Positions 45,255-55,079 of a stretch of DNA of 64,000 nucleotides are shown piece after piece. Position 1 is the first letter of the stretch. Each line of letters begins with the position of its first letter. The DNA lies in assembly GCF_009758015.1 (NCBI RefSeq), contig NZ_WSEL01000003.1, forward strand, positions 2,232,001-2,296,000, in the 5' to 3' direction. The notes beneath the pieces were generated by a model. The model was not told the DNA's origin and did not search any database. It saw nothing but the letters and a program-made list of their open reading frames with translations. The position numbers and the translations under genes are program-made. Source of the stretch: Ramlibacter pinisoli (GTDB taxonomy: Bacteria; Pseudomonadota; Gammaproteobacteria; Burkholderiales; Burkholderiaceae_C).

Positions 45255-45688
45255 GCTGCCTCCGGAAGCACGGCGCCCTGGATCTGCGCGCTCTTGCCGC
45301 GGAACACCGCCACGACCTCGCCGCGCTGGTTGGTCACCGTCATGTCGTACACCCCGTGCCGCCCCTGCAGGACGCGCTCGACGCCCTCGCAGGTGAGCAC
45401 GTCGCCGAGCCGGCCCGGCTTGAGGAACTCGATGCTGCAGCCGGCCGCCACGGTAGCCTGGTTGCGGCTGTTGCAGGCGAACGCGAAGGTCGAATCGGCC
45501 AGCGTGAAGATGAAGCCGCCGTGGCAGATGCGGTGGCCGTTCAGGTGCATCTCGCGCACCGGCATGCGCAGCACGGCGCGCCCGGCCGTGCAGCTCAGCA
45601 GCTCCATGCCCATGGTGTCCTTCGACGCGACGTCGTTGGCGAACATCGCCTGCCCGACGCGGGCGGCCAGCGCGTCCCCGCTTTCCAT
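45251..45688 (-). CDS. paaI: PaaI hot-dog thioesterase
   Basis: A 145-residue thioesterase that hydrolyses ring-hydroxylated phenylacetyl-CoA and rescues CoA when the pathway stalls. The motif HLNGHRICHGGFIFTLADS holds the catalytic Asn/His-Gly-Gly and Asp region of the hot-dog fold. The long upstream frame is not used; ATG 45686-45688 shares one base with the paaG stop. It sits between paaG and paaK, so the three genes are translated in series. Confidence 0.94.
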   Translation of the reverse strand: MESGDALAARVGQAMFANDVASKDTMGMELLSCTAGRAVLRMPVREMHLNGHRICHGGFIFTLADSTFAFACNSRNQATVAAGCSIEFLKPGRLGDVLTCEGVERVLQGRHGVYDMTVTNQRGEVVAVFRGKSAQIQGAVLPEAA

Positions 45689-46491
45689 CACTCGCCCTTG
45701 AAGACCGGTGGCCGCTTCTGCAGGAAGGCGGTCACGCCTTCGATGTAGTCGTGCGTGCGCCCCAGCGCTGACTGGGTCTCGCGCTCGAGCTCGAGCTGGG
45801 TCTCCAGCTCGTTCGAGGCCGCGGCGCGGATCATCCTGCGGGTCGCCACCAGCGCCTGGGTCGGCAGCGTCGCCAGCCGCTGCGCCAGGGCCACGGCGGC
45901 CTCGACGCAGTCCTGGCCCTCGGGCGCGACGTCCCAGATCATTCCCCACTCCTTGGCCTCGGCCGCCGACAGCTTGTCGCCCAGCATCGCGCAGCCCATG
46001 GCCCGGGCGGCACCGAGCTTCTTGACCAGGAACCAAGTGCCACCCGCATCCGGGATGAGGCCGATCCGGGAGAACGCCTGGATGAAGCTGGCGCCGGGCG
46101 CCGCGATGGCGAGGTCGCAGGTCATCGCCAGCGAGGCGCCGGCACCGGCGGCGACGCCGTTGACCGCGGCCACCGTCGGCACGCGCAGCGCCATCAGGCG
46201 GCGCACCGTCGGATTGAAGGCCTGCTCGATGATGGGCCCGGGATTGGCGCGTTCGACCAGGTCCGGGCCGGGCGCGAAATCGAACTCGGCCAGGTCGGCG
46301 CCGGCGCAGAAGCCCCGGCCGGCGCCGGTGAGCACGGCGGCGCGGATGGCCTGGTCGGCCTCGAGGCGGTCGAGCGCCGCCCACAGGTCCTGGTGCATCG
46401 CCCGGGTGAAGCTGTTGAGTGCCTTGGGGCGGTTCAGCGTGAGCAGCGCGACGGCGCCGCGGGTCTCGTACAGGACGGACGGTTCGCTCAT
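45688..46491 (-). CDS. paaG: PaaG-type ring-1,2-epoxyphenylacetyl-CoA isomerase
   Basis: A 267-residue crotonase-fold enzyme that isomerises the epoxide of phenylacetyl-CoA to the oxepin. Crotonase marks are [11 protein letters not shown] (the oxyanion-hole loop) and [16 protein letters not shown], with an aspartate-containing [11 protein letters not shown] instead of the paired glutamates of hydratases, as expected for PaaG isomerases. It leads the paaG-paaI-paaK string and is divergent from the hydratase gene. Specific assignment rests on the neighbours. Confidence 0.9.
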   Translation of the reverse strand: MSEPSVLYETRGAVALLTLNRPKALNSFTRAMHQDLWAALDRLEADQAIRAAVLTGAGRGFCAGADLAEFDFAPGPDLVERANPGPIIEQAFNPTVRRLMALRVPTVAAVNGVAAGAGASLAMTCDLAIAAPGASFIQAFSRIGLIPDAGGTWFLVKKLGAARAMGCAMLGDKLSAAEAKEWGMIWDVAPEGQDCVEAAVALAQRLATLPTQALVATRRMIRAAASNELETQLELERETQSALGRTHDYIEGVTAFLQKRPPVFKGE

Positions 46492-46556
46492 GGGGTCTCC
46501 TTGCGGGCGAATCTAGCAGTGGCCGACCGCTGGGCCGGTCAATGGTTTCCCTTGGG

Positions 46557-46562
46557 TATAGT
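46557..46562 (+). promoter_or_regulatory. -10-like hexamer for paaF
   Basis: TATAGT lies 22 bases before the paaF ATG, followed by a strong GGAGGAG ribosome site at 46574-46580. The -35 region is not recognisable. Confidence 0.45.
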
Positions 46563-46584
46563 CGATCGTCGCCGGAGGAGACCC

Positions 46585-47364
46585 ATGTCGTACGAGACCC
46601 TGCAAGTGCGCACCGAAGCCGGCCAGGTCGGCGTGATCACGCTGCACCGCCCCAAGCAACTCAATGCGCTGAATGACCAGCTGATGGACGAGCTGGGCGC
46701 GGCGCTGCTGGCGTTCGAAGCCGACGACGCCATCGGCTGCATCGTGCTCACCGGCAGCGAGAAGGCGTTCGCCGCCGGCGCCGACATCTCCGCCATGTCC
46801 AAATTCGAGTTCGCCGATGTCTACCAAGGCGACTTCATCACCCGCAACTGGGAAACGCTGCGCCGCATCCGCAAGCCGGTGATCGCGGCCGTGAGCGGCT
46901 TCGCGCTGGGCGGCGGTTGCGAGCTGGCGATGCTGTGCGACTTCATCATCGCGGCCGAGAACGCGAAGTTCGGCCAGCCCGAGATCAAGATCGGCATCAT
47001 CCCCGGCGCCGGTGGCACCCAGCGCCTGCCGCGCGCCATCGGCAAGTCCAAGGCCATGGACATGGTGCTCACCGCCCGCCTGGTGGACGCCGCCGAAGCC
47101 GAGCGGGCCGGCCTGGTGAGCCGGGTGGTGCCGCTCGACAAGCTGATGGACGAGGCGCTGGCCGCCGCCATCACCATCTGCGGCATGCCGCGGCTGGCGG
47201 CGATGGCGGCCAAGGAAGCGGTCAACCGGGCCTTCGAGGCCACGCTGGCCGACGGCGTGATGTTCGAGCGCCGCCTCTTCCATTCGATGTTCGCGACCGC
47301 CGACCAGAAGGAAGGCATGGACGCCTTCCTGGCCAAGCGCGAGCCGGTCTTCCGCCACCGCTGA
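46585..47364 (+). CDS. paaF: enoyl-CoA hydratase, PaaF-like
   Basis: A 259-residue crotonase. It has [11 protein letters not shown], then [12 protein letters not shown] with one catalytic Glu and [18 protein letters not shown] with the second Glu region, as in true hydratases. It can serve phenylacetate breakdown (PaaF) or general fatty-acid oxidation; the divergent paaG neighbour tips the call. The ATG at 46585 has a GGAGGAG ribosome site. The next feature downstream is the tRNA gene. No paaABCDE oxygenase genes are in the window. Confidence 0.87.
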   Translation: MSYETLQVRTEAGQVGVITLHRPKQLNALNDQLMDELGAALLAFEADDAIGCIVLTGSEKAFAAGADISAMSKFEFADVYQGDFITRNWETLRRIRKPVIAAVSGFALGGGCELAMLCDFIIAAENAKFGQPEIKIGIIPGAGGTQRLPRAIGKSKAMDMVLTARLVDAAEAERAGLVSRVVPLDKLMDEALAAAITICGMPRLAAMAAKEAVNRAFEATLADGVMFERRLFHSMFATADQKEGMDAFLAKREPVFRHR

Positions 47365-47429
47365 CGGCGCGGTCCGGTCGGGTCGGCTGGGCGAAAAGGG
47401 GGGATGAGCCGGGGGTGCGCGGCCTTCGC

Positions 47430-47435
47430 TATAAT
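47430..47435 (+). promoter_or_regulatory. -10 box of the tRNA gene
   Basis: A perfect TATAAT lies 11 bases before the mature tRNA 5' end. The -35 region is not a good match to TTGACA. Confidence 0.6.
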
Positions 47436-47446
47436 CTCGGGCTCTC

Positions 47447-47523
47447 GGCGCTTTAGCTCAGTCGGTTAGAGCGATGGAATCATAATCCACAGGTCCGCGG
47501 TTCGAATCCGTGAAGCGCCACCA
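47447..47523 (+). tRNA. tRNA with CAT anticodon, probably tRNA-Met
   Basis: A 77-base cloverleaf. The 7-base acceptor stem GGCGCTT pairs perfectly with AAGCGCC, then A and an encoded CCA. The D-arm reads AGCTCAGTCGGTTAGAGC, the anticodon loop ATCATAA gives CAT, and the T-loop is GTTCGAATCC-like. CAT serves elongator tRNA-Met or, after lysidine modification, tRNA-Ile2; I favour Met but the identity elements were not computed. The outermost anticodon-stem pair is an A-C mismatch. Confidence 0.92.
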
Positions 47524-47533
47524 GAACAAGACG

Positions 47534-47564
47534 ACCCGCACCGGCAGCAGCTGGTGCGGGTTTT
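47534..47564 (+). terminator. rho-independent terminator of the tRNA gene
   Basis: ACCCGCACC (47534-47542) pairs with GGTGCGGGT (47553-47561) around a ten-base loop, followed by a T run (47561-47564). It lies ten bases after the tRNA CCA. Confidence 0.85.
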
Positions 47565-47823
47565 CCGCTTCTGGGGCCGCTGATGCGCACACGCCGTAGC
47601 GCCATCGAAGACCCCCATTCCCGAGTCATGAATCGGGGTGCGAAGGCGACGGGACCGACTATCGTTCCGGCGGGCTCCCGCCGCTCCTGCCCTTCCCCTG
47701 CCGAGCCTTCCTGAAAGATCGCGCCCTCCGGCGCGACCAACGGCGTCGGACAGGCATTCCGGCCCGCCCGAGTGCCCGGCGCCAACGCCGGCCCATCCCT
47801 CGTCAACCGTGGAAGGACCGCAC
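47565..47823. other. non-coding stretch upstream of the repeat protein
   Basis: The gap between the tRNA terminator and the repeat-protein gene holds no credible gene. It contains the perfect hairpin TCGCGCC-CTCC-GGCGCGA (47719-47736), and the ribosome site GGAAGGA (47809-47815) at its end. A promoter for the next gene should lie here but I cannot place it. Confidence 0.5.
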
Positions 47824-48084
47824 ATGAAACCGCTCAGCTCGCTCCTCGCCATCGCCGCCCTGCTGACCGCGGGCGCCGCCTTGGCCGCTTCGCATGCCGG
47901 CGCACCGATGGGCAAGGATGCCTCCGCCAAGGACGCCACGAGCAAGGACGCCAGCTCGAAGGACAGCGCCGACAAGGACGGCGCGCAGAAGAAGGACGCC
48001 ATGGGCAAGGAAGCGCAGGCCAAGGACGCCAAGAAGGACCCGATGGCCAAGGACAAGGCGGCCAAGGACGAGGCCAAGAAGTAA
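47824..48084 (+). CDS. secreted pentapeptide KD-repeat protein (MxKDx-like)
   Basis: An 86-residue protein with a signal peptide (residues 1-22, cleaved around ALAAS) and then almost nothing but five-residue repeats K-D-A-x-x: lysines at positions 31, 36, 41, 46 and 51, and, after one inserted lysine, at 57, 62, 67, 72, 77 and 82. It resembles the pentapeptide MXKDX repeat proteins found in Burkholderiales, with most Met positions changed to Ala or Ser. The mature protein is highly charged, lacks aromatics and should be disordered in the periplasm. GGAAGGA precedes the ATG. Its function is unknown. Confidence 0.8.
   Translation: MKPLSSLLAIAALLTAGAALAASHAGAPMGKDASAKDATSKDASSKDSADKDGAQKKDAMGKEAQAKDAKKDPMAKDKAAKDEAKK
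47914..48081 (+). repeat. 15-base-period coding repeat
   Basis: The coding region for residues 31-86 of the KD-repeat protein is built of about eleven 15-base units with AAGGAC (Lys-Asp) at the start of most units. Copies differ mainly at the last six bases, so the array has diverged. Confidence 0.75.
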
Positions 48085-48098
48085 CGCCGATCGCGCTT

Positions 48099-48125
48099 GC
48101 CCGGCCCTACCCTGGCTGGCCGGGC
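48099..48125 (+). terminator. hairpin after the repeat-protein gene
   Basis: GCCCGGCC (48099-48106) pairs with GGCCGGGC (48118-48125) 14 bases after the stop codon. No T run follows. Confidence 0.45.
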
Positions 48126-48155
48126 TGCCCCTGCCCCCGCGAAGGAGCCGGGGCC

Positions 48156-48161
48156 TAGAAT
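48156..48161 (+). promoter_or_regulatory. -10-like hexamer before the 48193 gene
   Basis: TAGAAT lies 31 bases before the ATG at 48193 and after the preceding hairpin, consistent with a promoter for the following gene and possibly miaB. No -35 is recognisable. Confidence 0.4.
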
Positions 48162-48192
48162 CCCGGGGTTCCTCAGCCTCTGGATCTACACC

Positions 48193-48591
48193 ATGACCCG
48201 CTGGACCATCGGCGCCGCCCTGCTGGCGGCCGCCTCCCTGTCCTTTGCCCAGGCGCCGGCGGCGGTCGGCCGCCAGGCCCCAGCCGACGTCCGCCCTGCC
48301 GTGCTGGTCGTCACCGCCCCGCCCGAGATCACGCTGGACGGCAAGCCCGACCGGCTCTCGCCCGGCGCCCGCATCCGCGACACGCGCAACCTGCTGGTGC
48401 TGTCCGGCAACGTGGTCGGCCAGTCGTTGCCGGTGGTGTACCGGCGCGAGGCGGCCGGCCTGGTGCACGAGGTCTGGGTGCTCAACGAGCAGGAGTACGC
48501 CCGGGTGGCCCTGGCCGCCGAGGGCGGCGGTAGCGAGAACGCACGCCGTCTCAACGACGTGCTCAACGCCATCTTCGGCGCCCGGCCGTGA
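48193..48591 (+). CDS. small secreted hypothetical protein upstream of miaB
   Basis: A 132-residue protein with a signal peptide ([20 protein letters not shown]). The mature part has short strand-like motifs ([56 protein letters not shown]). The first two suggest a small beta-sheet periplasmic domain; no catalytic motif is visible. I do not recognise the family. It ends six bases before the miaB ATG, so the two are probably co-transcribed. Confidence 0.75.
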   Translation: MTRWTIGAALLAAASLSFAQAPAAVGRQAPADVRPAVLVVTAPPEITLDGKPDRLSPGARIRDTRNLLVLSGNVVGQSLPVVYRREAAGLVHEVWVLNEQEYARVALAAEGGGSENARRLNDVLNAIFGARP

Positions 48592-48596
48592 CTGCC

Positions 48597-49928
48597 ATGA
48601 AGAAAGTCTTCATCAAGACCTTCGGCTGCCAGATGAACGAGTACGACTCGGACAAGATGGCCGACGTCATGCGGGCCGCCGAAGGCTACGAGACCACCCA
48701 GGACCCCGAGCAGGCCGACCTGATCCTGTTCAACACCTGCTCGGTGCGCGAGAAGGCACAGGAGAAGGTGTTCTCCGACCTCGGCCGGGTGAAGCACCTC
48801 AAGAGCAAGGGCGTGCGCATCGCCGTCGGCGGCTGCGTGGCCAGCCAGGAAGGCGCCGCCATCATCGAGCGGGCACCCTACGTCGACGTGGTGTTCGGCC
48901 CGCAGACGCTGCACCGGCTGCCCGACCTGCTGGCCGAACGCGAACGCCAGGACCGGCCGCAGGTGGACATCCGCTTTCCCGAGATCGAGAAGTTCGACCA
49001 CCTGCCGCCGGCCCGGGTGGACGGCGCGACCGCGTTCGTCTCCATCATGGAAGGCTGCAGCAAGTACTGCAGCTACTGCGTCGTGCCCTACACGCGCGGC
49101 GAGGAAGTGTCGCGCCCGCTCGACGACGTGCTGGCCGAAGTGGCCGAGCTGGCCGACCAGGGGGTGCGCGAGGTCACCCTGCTGGGGCAGAACGTCAACG
49201 CCTGGCGCGGCCGCATGGGCGACACCGCCGAGATGGCCGACTTCGCCCTGCTGCTCGAATACGTGGCCGAGATCCCCGGCATCGAGCGGATCCGCTACAC
49301 CACCAGCCACCCGAACGAGTTCACCCAGCGCCTGGTCGAGGCCTATGGCAAGGTCGACAAGCTGGTCAGCCACCTGCACCTGCCGGTGCAGCACGGCAGC
49401 GACCGCATCCTGATGGCGATGAAGCGCGGCTACACGGCCATGGAGTACCGCAGCACCATCCGCAAGCTGCGCGCCGTCCGGCCCGGCATCTCGCTGTCGA
49501 GCGACTTCATCGTCGGCTTCCCGGGCGAGACCGACGAGGACTTCGGCAGGCTGATGAAGCTGGTGGAGGACACCGGCTTCGACGCCAGCTTCAGCTTCAT
49601 CTTCAGCCCGCGCCCCGGCACCCCGGCGGCCGCCCTGCACGACGACACGCCGCACGCGGTCAAGCTGGCGCGCCTGCAACGCCTGCAGGCCGTGCTGGAA
49701 GACAACGTGCAGCGCATCAGCGCCAGCCGGGTGGGCACGGTGCAGCGCATCCTGGTCGAGGGACCGTCGCGCAAGGACAAGACCGAGCTGATGGGGCGCA
49801 CCGAGTGCAACCGCATCGTCAACTTCGCCGGCCCCGCCAGGCTGGTCGGACAGATGGTCGAGGTGACCATCACCGAGGCGCTGCCGCACTCGCTGCGCGC
49901 CACCGTGGCCATCCGCGAACCCGCCTGA
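48597..49928 (+). CDS. miaB: tRNA-2-methylthio-N6-dimethylallyladenosine synthase
   Basis: A 443-residue radical-SAM methylthiotransferase that modifies A37 of tRNAs reading UNN codons. The N-terminal MTTase domain begins [20 protein letters not shown] with three cluster cysteines (FGCQM, NTCSVR, GGCVAS). The radical-SAM motif is CSKYCSYC (at about residue 146), and the C-terminus is a TRAM domain ending in [15 protein letters not shown] at 48588 is in frame, but ATG 48597 matches the family start. Confidence 0.97.
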   Translation: MKKVFIKTFGCQMNEYDSDKMADVMRAAEGYETTQDPEQADLILFNTCSVREKAQEKVFSDLGRVKHLKSKGVRIAVGGCVASQEGAAIIERAPYVDVVFGPQTLHRLPDLLAERERQDRPQVDIRFPEIEKFDHLPPARVDGATAFVSIMEGCSKYCSYCVVPYTRGEEVSRPLDDVLAEVAELADQGVREVTLLGQNVNAWRGRMGDTAEMADFALLLEYVAEIPGIERIRYTTSHPNEFTQRLVEAYGKVDKLVSHLHLPVQHGSDRILMAMKRGYTAMEYRSTIRKLRAVRPGISLSSDFIVGFPGETDEDFGRLMKLVEDTGFDASFSFIFSPRPGTPAAALHDDTPHAVKLARLQRLQAVLEDNVQRISASRVGTVQRILVEGPSRKDKTELMGRTECNRIVNFAGPARLVGQMVEVTITEALPHSLRATVAIREPA

Positions 49929-49931
49929 GCC

Positions 49932-51368
49932 TTGGCCGCCCCGCGCCTGAGCCTGCTGTCCTTCCGGGCGCTGCTGCTGCTGGCCTTCATCCTGGTGGGC
50001 GGCCTCCTCGGCGGCACGGCGCTGCGCTCGGTGGTGGTCCTGGAGCGCCTGATCGCCGAACGCGCGGCGGCCGCCGATGCGGCCCTGCAGCTCACCGCCA
50101 ATGCCCAGCTGCTGACCGAGCGCACGCTCGACATGGAGCGCGCCGCGCGCCAGTCCCTCATCCTGGGCGACCGCGTGCTGCGGCGCCGTTACGAGGATGA
50201 ATCGGGCAATGCCCGCACCGCGCTGCTGCGGCTGACCGAGCAGGGCCTGCCGCCGGGCCCGGCCGAGGCCTGGGTGCGCCAGCTCGAGGCCATCGCCGAG
50301 CTGATGGGCGATCCGTCCGAGCGCTCGCTCGAGCGCGAGCGCTCCGTGGCGCTGCGCTTTCGCGAGTTCGACACCATCAACAGCGGCGTCGCGCGCGAGG
50401 TGCAGCGCATCATCCAGACCCGCAACACCGACCTGGCGCACCGGCTGGAACAGAGCCGCTCGCGGGTGATGGAACGGGTGATCGCGGCCATCGCCCTGGC
50501 CTCGCTGCTGGCCGCCGCGCTGGGCATCTGGCTGGCCCGCCCCTTCACCCGCATGGAGCGCGCGATCCGCGGGCTGGGGGAGAACCGGCTGGACGAGCCG
50601 ATCGAGATCGAAGGACCGGCCGACATGCGGCGCCTGGGCCGCGAGCTGGACTGGCTGCGGTTGCGCCTGACCGAGCTGGACGCCGACAAGGCCCGTTTCC
50701 TGCGTCACGTGTCGCACGAGCTCAAGACCCCTCTGGCCGCGCTGCGCGAGGGCGTGTCGCTGCTCGAGGAAGGCGTGCCCGGCCAGCTCAACCCGAGCCA
50801 GCACGAGGTCACCCGCATCCTGCAGCACAACGCCACGGTGCTGCAGGACCGCATCGAGGCGCTGCTGCGCTTCAACGCCGCCGCCTTCGATGCCCGCCAG
50901 CTGCGGCGCGCGCGCGTCGACCTGCTGGCGCTGCTGCAGGAGCAGGCCGAGGCCCAGCGGCTGCAGGCGCAGGCGCGCCGCATCGAGGTGGCGGTCACGG
51001 GCGAGCCGCTGCTGGCCGAGGTCGATGCCGACAAGCTCGGCACCGTGGTGGCCAACCTGCTGTCAAACGCGATCCGCTTCTCCCCGCCGGGGGGTACCAT
51101 CCATCTCACCCTGCTGAACTTGCCTGGCTGCATCGGCATCGATGTCACCGACGATGGGCCGGGCGTGGCGACGGTGGACCGGGACCGCATCTTCGAGCCC
51201 TTCTTCCGCGGGGAGCGGCAACCCGAAGGCGTGCCGCCCGGCACCGGCGTCGGCCTGTCCATCGTCAAGGAATACGTGGCCGCGCACGGCGGCCGCATCG
51301 ACCTCGTGGCCCAGGACGAGCGCAGCCACGGCGCCCATTTCCGCATCGAACTGCCCCATGCCGCCTGA
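49932..51368 (+). CDS. glrK: GlrK/QseE-like sensor histidine kinase
   Basis: A 478-residue membrane sensor kinase. The first membrane segment is LLLLAFILVGGLLGGTALRS, followed by a periplasmic helical sensor (to about 180), a second segment (VIAAIALASLLAAALGIWLA), a HAMP region, an H-box RHVSHELKTPLAAL with His262, an N-box NLLSNAIRFSPPGG and G-box DDGPGVA. The start is a TTG at 49932 with no good ribosome site. In E. coli GlrK phosphorylates GlrR, which drives sigma-54 transcription of glmY; here the next two genes are the matching lipoprotein and regulator. Confidence 0.88.
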   Translation: MAAPRLSLLSFRALLLLAFILVGGLLGGTALRSVVVLERLIAERAAAADAALQLTANAQLLTERTLDMERAARQSLILGDRVLRRRYEDESGNARTALLRLTEQGLPPGPAEAWVRQLEAIAELMGDPSERSLERERSVALRFREFDTINSGVAREVQRIIQTRNTDLAHRLEQSRSRVMERVIAAIALASLLAAALGIWLARPFTRMERAIRGLGENRLDEPIEIEGPADMRRLGRELDWLRLRLTELDADKARFLRHVSHELKTPLAALREGVSLLEEGVPGQLNPSQHEVTRILQHNATVLQDRIEALLRFNAAAFDARQLRRARVDLLALLQEQAEAQRLQAQARRIEVAVTGEPLLAEVDADKLGTVVANLLSNAIRFSPPGGTIHLTLLNLPGCIGIDVTDDGPGVATVDRDRIFEPFFRGERQPEGVPPGTGVGLSIVKEYVAAHGGRIDLVAQDERSHGAHFRIELPHAA

Positions 51369-51948
51369 GACCCAGCGCACATTCGCCATCCTGCTGGCCG
51401 CCGGCGTTGCCCTCGCGGTCGCGGCCTGCGCCAGCCCGCCGCCGCCCGCCCCGCCGCCACCGGTGATGCCGGTCGAGGCGCCGCCGCCGCCCCCGCCGCC
51501 ACCGCCGCCGCCGGCGCCGCCGCAAGCGGAGACGCCCTCGCCCGCCGTGCTGGCACTGGTGCACGCCGATCGCATCCGCGGCCTCAACCCTGCCGAACTG
51601 CAGCAGGAAGTCGCGCGCCTGTCCGCACCCGCCGACGCCAGCGACGCCGCGGCGCCGCTGGCGCAGATGCAGCTGGCCATCGCGTTGATCCAGACCCGGG
51701 CGCCGGCCGACGCGGCCCGCGCCGGCCAGCTGCTGCAGCGCGTGCTGGGTCAGGGGACCCCGGCGGCCAGTCCCTTGCATCCGCTGGCGCGCCAGCTGCA
51801 AGCGCAGCTGGCCGAACAGAAGCGGCTGGAAGACCAGATCGAGCGCCAGGCGCAGCAGCTGCGCGACGCCCAGCGCCGCGTCGAGCAGCTCAACGACCGG
51901 CTCGATGCGCTGCGCGCCATCGAGCGCAGCCGGCCGCGGCCGCAGTGA
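51358..51948 (+). CDS. QseG-like lipoprotein between kinase and regulator genes
   Basis: A 196-residue protein with a lipobox (ALAVAACASP, Cys24), followed by a run of proline (about residues 27-57) and a helical C-terminal half ending in a coiled coil (EQKRLEDQIERQAQQL, DAQRRVEQLNDRLD). The position between glrK and glrR is that of E. coli QseG, an outer-membrane lipoprotein that interacts with GlrK; direct sequence similarity is not evident to me. It overlaps glrK by 11 bases. Confidence 0.72.
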   Translation: MPPETQRTFAILLAAGVALAVAACASPPPPAPPPPVMPVEAPPPPPPPPPPPAPPQAETPSPAVLALVHADRIRGLNPAELQQEVARLSAPADASDAAAPLAQMQLAIALIQTRAPADAARAGQLLQRVLGQGTPAASPLHPLARQLQAQLAEQKRLEDQIERQAQQLRDAQRRVEQLNDRLDALRAIERSRPRPQ

Positions 51949-51955
51949 GGCCACG

Positions 51956-53368
<1,413 letters not shown>

Positions 53369-53378
53369 CGCCCCCACG

Positions 53379-53412
53379 CTGTCGCCGGTCGGCGACAGAA
53401 ACCGCGGTTTTT
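53379..53412 (+). terminator. terminator of the glr operon
   Basis: CTGTCGCC (53379-53386) pairs perfectly with GGCGACAG (53391-53398) over a four-base loop, followed by AAACCGCGGTTT and a T run ending at 53412. It separates glrR from opgG. Confidence 0.75.
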
Positions 53413-53490
53413 CGCCCCGGCCGCGCCCCCGACGCCGCGCGATCGCGCCGGCGCACGCGCAAGTCCTTGTCACGCTTGGCTTTTCTGACC

Positions 53491-53505
53491 TGGCCTAGGG
53501 TTTGC
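53491..53505 (+). promoter_or_regulatory. candidate sigma-54 promoter for opgG
   Basis: TGGC (53491-53494) and TTGC (53502-53505) have exactly ten bases between the GG and GC doublets, the strict -24/-12 spacing of sigma-54 promoters. The predicted start falls at 53517, the A of the opgG ATG, which would give a leaderless mRNA; this lowers confidence. Confidence 0.4.
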
Positions 53506-53516
53506 ACTAGATCCGC

Positions 53517-55079
53517 ATGCTGCTTTGCCGTCGGGCCCGTCCTCTTGTCCTGTTCCTTGCCGCCTTCTGGTGCCTGTTCACCGCACCCGCCTACGCCGCC
53601 TGGGGCTTCGACCAAGTGGCCGCCCTGGCCCGCGCACGCGCCGCGGTGCCCTATGTCGCGCCCGACGTCTCGCTGCCGCCGGCCCTGTCGGCGCTCGACT
53701 ACGACGGCCTGCGCGACATCCGCTTCCGGCCGGCGCGCGCACTCTGGCGCGACGGCGGCGCCGCGTTCGAGGCCATGTTCTTCCACCGCGGCCGCTTCGC
53801 TCCCGAGCCGGTGCGCATCCACGAGGTGGGCGCCGACGGCAACGTGCGGCCGGTCCCGTGGCGCGCCCCGGACTACGACTACGGCAAGAACCGGCTGCCG
53901 ACCCAGGCCTGGCCCGACCTCGGGCACGCCGGCTTCCGCGTCCACTACCCGCTGAACGGGTCGGCCTACAAGGACGAGCTCGTCGTCTTCCTGGGCGCCA
54001 GCTACTTCCGCGCGCTCGGCGCCGGCCAGCAGTACGGCCTGTCGGCGCGCGCCCTCGCGGTCGACACGGTGGGCGGCAGCGGACCGGAGGAATTCCCGCG
54101 CTTCACCGACTTCTGGCTCGAGCGGCCGGCGGCAGACGGCAAGCAGCTCATCGTGCATGCCTTGCTCGACAGCCCGCGGCTGGCCGGCGCCTGGACGTTC
54201 GTCATCACGCCGGGCCAGACCACCCGCATGGAGGTGCGCGCCCGCGTGTTCCTGCGCGCGACCGGGAAGACGATCACCACCCTGGGCGTGGCCCCGCTCA
54301 CCAGCATGTTCCTGGCGGGCGAGAACCAGCCGCGGCCCGGTGACTTCCGCCCCGAGGTGCACGACTCCGACGGCCTGATGGTGGCCAGCAGCAGCGGCGA
54401 GTGGCTGTGGCGGCCGCTGCAGAACCCCAGCCGCGTCCTGACGACCAGCTTCGCCCTGCCCGGCCTGCGCGGTTTCGGCCTCATGCAGCGCGACCGCGCC
54501 TTCACCAGCTACGAGGACACCGAGGCCCACTACGAGCGGCGGCCCAGTGCCTGGGTGCGCCCGCTGGGCGACTGGGGCCCGGGCCGGGTCGAGCTGGTCC
54601 AGCTGTCCACGCCCGACGAGTCGCACGACAACGTGGTCGCCTACTGGGTGCCCGAGCGCCTGCCGGCCGCCGGCGAGCCCTTCGACTACGCCTACGAGCT
54701 GTCCTGGCAGGGCGACGAGCAGCAGCGCCCGCCGGCCTCCTGGGTCGTGCAGAGCCGGCGCGGCCTGGGCTTCGTGCGGCCCCAGGACGTGGCTGCGACG
54801 GCCGGGCTGGTGCAGTACGTCCTCGATTTCAACGGCCCGGCGCTGGCTGCGCTGGCGCCGGACGCCCCGGTGCAGCCGGTCGTGACGGCCGATGCCAACG
54901 GCCACCTCGAACAGCAACTGGCGTGGTTCAACCCCGGCACGCGCGGCTGGCGCGTCGTGCTGCGCGTGCGCCCGGTCGACCCGGCGGCGCCGGTGGAACT
55001 GCGCGCCTTTCTTCAACACGGCAACGACATCGTGAGCGAAACATGGACCCACATCGTGCTTCCCGACCCCTCCCATTGA
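53517..55079 (+). CDS. opgG: periplasmic glucan biosynthesis protein OpgG
   Basis: A 520-residue periplasmic protein with a signal peptide (VLFLAAFWCLFTAPAYAAW, cleaved near residue 27). It is needed for the beta-1,6 branching of osmoregulated periplasmic glucans. Family marks are LDYDGLRDIRFRPARALW, GNVRPVPWRAPDYDYGKN, GEWLWRPLQNPS and DTEAHYERRPSAWVRPLG. Length is similar to E. coli OpgG (511). The start overlaps the predicted sigma-54 start site. Its last 37 bases overlap opgH. Confidence 0.96.
   Translation: MLLCRRARPLVLFLAAFWCLFTAPAYAAWGFDQVAALARARAAVPYVAPDVSLPPALSALDYDGLRDIRFRPARALWRDGGAAFEAMFFHRGRFAPEPVRIHEVGADGNVRPVPWRAPDYDYGKNRLPTQAWPDLGHAGFRVHYPLNGSAYKDELVVFLGASYFRALGAGQQYGLSARALAVDTVGGSGPEEFPRFTDFWLERPAADGKQLIVHALLDSPRLAGAWTFVITPGQTTRMEVRARVFLRATGKTITTLGVAPLTSMFLAGENQPRPGDFRPEVHDSDGLMVASSSGEWLWRPLQNPSRVLTTSFALPGLRGFGLMQRDRAFTSYEDTEAHYERRPSAWVRPLGDWGPGRVELVQLSTPDESHDNVVAYWVPERLPAAGEPFDYAYELSWQGDEQQRPPASWVVQSRRGLGFVRPQDVAATAGLVQYVLDFNGPALAALAPDAPVQPVVTADANGHLEQQLAWFNPGTRGWRVVLRVRPVDPAAPVELRAFLQHGNDIVSETWTHIVLPDPSH

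Noticed and set aside
47466..48077. Minus-strand frames ending in FEPRTCGL or with RIRTADLWIMIPSL
   Set aside because: These phrases are the familiar false translations of tRNA genes read backwards; the tRNA explains them.
48085..48192. Whether the hairpin after the repeat protein ends transcription fully before miaB
   Set aside because: It lacks a T run and a separate -10-like hexamer follows, so I list both but make no operon claim.
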